Shown here piece by piece: positions 62,206 through 64,000 of a DNA stretch of 64,000 nt. Positions within the stretch are counted from its first letter, which is position 1. Each line of letters starts with the position of its first letter. The notes below the pieces were generated by a model. That model searched no databases. It had not been told where the DNA came from and saw nothing but the letters and a program-made list of their open reading frames with translations. The DNA comes from UBA7957 sp965222695 (GTDB lineage Bacteria; Pseudomonadota; Gammaproteobacteria; Granulosicoccales; Granulosicoccaceae): assembly GCA_965222695.1 (NCBI GenBank), contig OZ244967.1, positions 1,736,001 to 1,800,000 of the forward strand, written 5' to 3'. The position numbers and the translations under genes are program-made.

Positions 62206-64000
62206 ATGGCAACGTCAAGCGACGACATGAATAAGAAAATCACTTGGCGCCGTTTCGAAGACGGCGACGATCAATGGCAGTCGATGACTGACAAGATCTT
62301 CAATGAGGACAGTTCGTACAAATGCCCGGTATACGTCCATCGAACTCCGCCTTGCCAGGGCAGTTGCCCCTCCGGCGAAGATATACGCGGTTATCTCGAT
62401 ATAGTACGCGGTATTGAAAAGCCGCCCGAAGGGATGAGCATGCAGGAATACGCGTTCCGTCGCTCAACCGATGCCAACCCCTTTCCTTCCATGATGGGAC
62501 GGGTCTGCCCCGCGCCCTGCCAGGACGGTTGCAACCGAAATAATGTGGATGATTTCGTCGGCATTAATTCGGTCGAACAGTATATCGGCGACACCGCAAG
62601 GGAAAACAGTTTTAAATTTGAAACGGCGCCGGAACTTAACGGTAAAAAAGTGGCGATAGTGGGGGGCGGACCCGCCGGTCTGGCCGCTGCCTATCAGTTG
62701 CGGCGTAAAGGTTACGCCAGCACCGTTTTCGATGATCATGAGGAACTGGGCGGAATGTTCCGATACGGTATACCGGGTTACCGGACGCCGCGCGAGTATC
62801 TTGATCATGAAATTCAGCGCATATTGGACCTGAACGGGATAGAAACGCAGCTTAATACAAGAGTTGGCAAAGACATTCAGGTTAAAGAACTGGAAGAAGA
62901 ATACGATGCGATTCTTTGGGCTATAGGTTGTAAAACCGGACGCTCACTGCCCATCAAAAACAGCGATGCACCCAACTGTGTTTCCGGAGTTGCTTTTTTG
63001 GAAGCCTTTAATAAAGGCGATATGCATGTCACCGCCAGCCGGGTGGTTTGTGTGGGCGGTGGTGATACGTCTATCGATGTGGTTTCAGTTGCAAGGCGAT
63101 TGGGTAAGATCAATACATTGGATGAGGAGCAGCGACCGGAACATGTTATCGGCGGTTATGTTGCTCACGATTCAGCGTACACTGCGGCGCGTGAAGGGGC
63201 GGAAGTCACTCTGACATCCTTGTTCGCGCAGCACGAAATGACTGCGACCGAGCATGAGGTAAAAGACGCTCTAAAGGAAGGTGTCACCATCCTCGACGGT
63301 GTCATGCCACTTGAAGTTATAGTGGATGAAACCGGCCGCGCGACGGCCTTACGTATGGCCAAATGTACCGTGGAGGATAACCGGCCCTCGGCTATTGAGG
63401 GGACGGAATTTGATATTGAATGTGATCTGATCGTCGCCGCCATCGGCCAGGCGGGCGATTTGTCCGATCTGGAAGAATTTGACAACGGCCACGGCCTTAT
63501 GGATTCTGATGCTTTTTATCAAATGCCCGGAAAACCGGGTCATTTCGTCGCCGGTGATATCGTTCGGCCACATCTGTTGACGACCGCCATAGGCCAGGCA
63601 TCCATAGCCGCAGAAAGTATTCATCACTATATTAGCCAGGTAAATCTGAAAAAACGGCCCAAGGTCGATGTTCATCACTTCAATCTGCTGCAAAAACTGG
63701 CCGAATCCGGCCTGGATGTGACTCAGTACGATCATGGTCAGAACTGGGGAACGGCGTCATCCGATTATGCTGTGCACAACTATGAGGACCGGGCCGGCCA
63801 GGAAATCATCTCGACCGACCGTATGTTTCTCGGGCATTTTCCCTTTGTGGAGCGTAATCAGCGAGAGTCCTATGGCCCGGATTCGGATAAAGTCCTGGGC
63901 AATTTCGACGAACGTCTTAAAGTGCTGCCGCAAGAGCAGGCAGTTGCGGAAGCCGATCGTTGCATGAGTTGCGGAATGTGCTTTGAATGCGACAATTGCG
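62206..64000 (+). CDS. dsrL: DsrL, NAD(P)H:acceptor oxidoreductase, 3'-truncated by the window edge
   Basis: 598 residues are visible; the family is about 650. DsrL is an FAD and iron-sulfur protein related to GltD that couples DsrAB electron flow to NAD(P). N-terminal cysteines lie in CQGSCPSGED and VCPAPCQDGCNR. The FAD site is VAIVGGGPAGLAAA (about 149-162) and the NAD(P) site RVVCVGGGDTSIDVV (about 280). The last bases encode CMSCGMCFECDNC, the start of the C-terminal ferredoxin domain. GGAGGAG precedes the ATG. Found in oxidative dsr clusters. Confidence 0.95.
   Translation, partial: MATSSDDMNKKITWRRFEDGDDQWQSMTDKIFNEDSSYKCPVYVHRTPPCQGSCPSGEDIRGYLDIVRGIEKPPEGMSMQEYAFRRSTDANPFPSMMGRVCPAPCQDGCNRNNVDDFVGINSVEQYIGDTARENSFKFETAPELNGKKVAIVGGGPAGLAAAYQLRRKGYASTVFDDHEELGGMFRYGIPGYRTPREYLDHEIQRILDLNGIETQLNTRVGKDIQVKELEEEYDAILWAIGCKTGRSLPIKNSDAPNCVSGVAFLEAFNKGDMHVTASRVVCVGGGDTSIDVVSVARRLGKINTLDEEQRPEHVIGGYVAHDSAYTAAREGAEVTLTSLFAQHEMTATEHEVKDALKEGVTILDGVMPLEVIVDETGRATALRMAKCTVEDNRPSAIEGTEFDIECDLIVAAIGQAGDLSDLEEFDNGHGLMDSDAFYQMPGKPGHFVAGDIVRPHLLTTAIGQASIAAESIHHYISQVNLKKRPKVDVHHFNLLQKLAESGLDVTQYDHGQNWGTASSDYAVHNYEDRAGQEIISTDRMFLGHFPFVERNQRESYGPDSDKVLGNFDERLKVLPQEQAVAEADRCMSCGMCFECDNC

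Overview
The window reads as chromosomal DNA of a sulfur-oxidising gammaproteobacterium. The strongest lineage evidence is a reverse-type dissimilatory sulfite reductase operon in the order dsrA-B-E-F-H-C-M-K-L (55.8 kb to the right edge, dsrL cut off), with DsrEFH and a DsrC that keeps both C-terminal cysteines, as in sulfur oxidisers. Base composition is moderate. I saw no rRNA, tRNA, complete IS element or CRISPR array. Genus cannot be fixed from this sequence; a marine or host-associated organism is only a guess.

Region 1 (1-36.8 kb) is an accessory catabolic region. It holds two separate MMPL/RND transporter + DUF1329 + YCF48-like + DUF1302 modules (1-5.7 kb on +, 22.5-29.1 kb on -), a type associated with uptake or processing of hydrophobic compounds. 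Between them lie a hydroxylysine-kinase-like phosphotransferase paired with a class III PLP enzyme, an SDR, three more class III aminotransferases (one frameshifted), a Rid protein without the usual Arg, an AraC regulator, an S58 (DmpA-like) peptidase, a C45 acyltransferase/amidase, a beta-lactamase-fold relic, a TRAP transporter and an MFS transporter. After these come a saccharopine-dehydrogenase-like reductase, an acyl-CoA synthetase, an acyl-CoA dehydrogenase, an SCP2-type thiolase and etfBA. My inference is an island that imports a hydrophobic or amide-linked amine compound, hydrolyses it, deaminates or transaminates the amine part and oxidises the acyl part through CoA thioesters and ETF.

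Region 2 (37.2-48.2 kb) is a continuous urea operon, urtABCDE-ureDABCEFG, behind a well-formed sigma-54 promoter with NtrC-like half sites upstream. This indicates nitrogen-limitation control of urea uptake and hydrolysis.

Region 3 (48.2-52.8 kb) holds a DUF4422 protein, an FMN-dependent glutamate-synthase-like protein ending in a REPIN-like repeat, and two unrecognised proteins. Region 4 (52.8-55.4 kb, - strand) lies divergent from dsrA. It contains a small charged protein, a cysteine-free DsrC homologue (RspA-like), an orphan Cas6/Cmx6-family protein, a 60-residue unknown protein and a TauD-family dioxygenase. The last three overlap by a few bases and form one transcription unit. This orphan cas6-like unit beside the sulfur genes, with no CRISPR array in view, is the most unusual item in the window.

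Intergenic space carries at least four palindromic elements: a 220-bp nested element at 15.3 kb, a 117-bp element at 37.1 kb sharing its core but not its arms, a 220-bp GGGTGG-ended element at 32.1 kb, and the REPIN-like pair at 50.8 kb. There are also several candidate operators.
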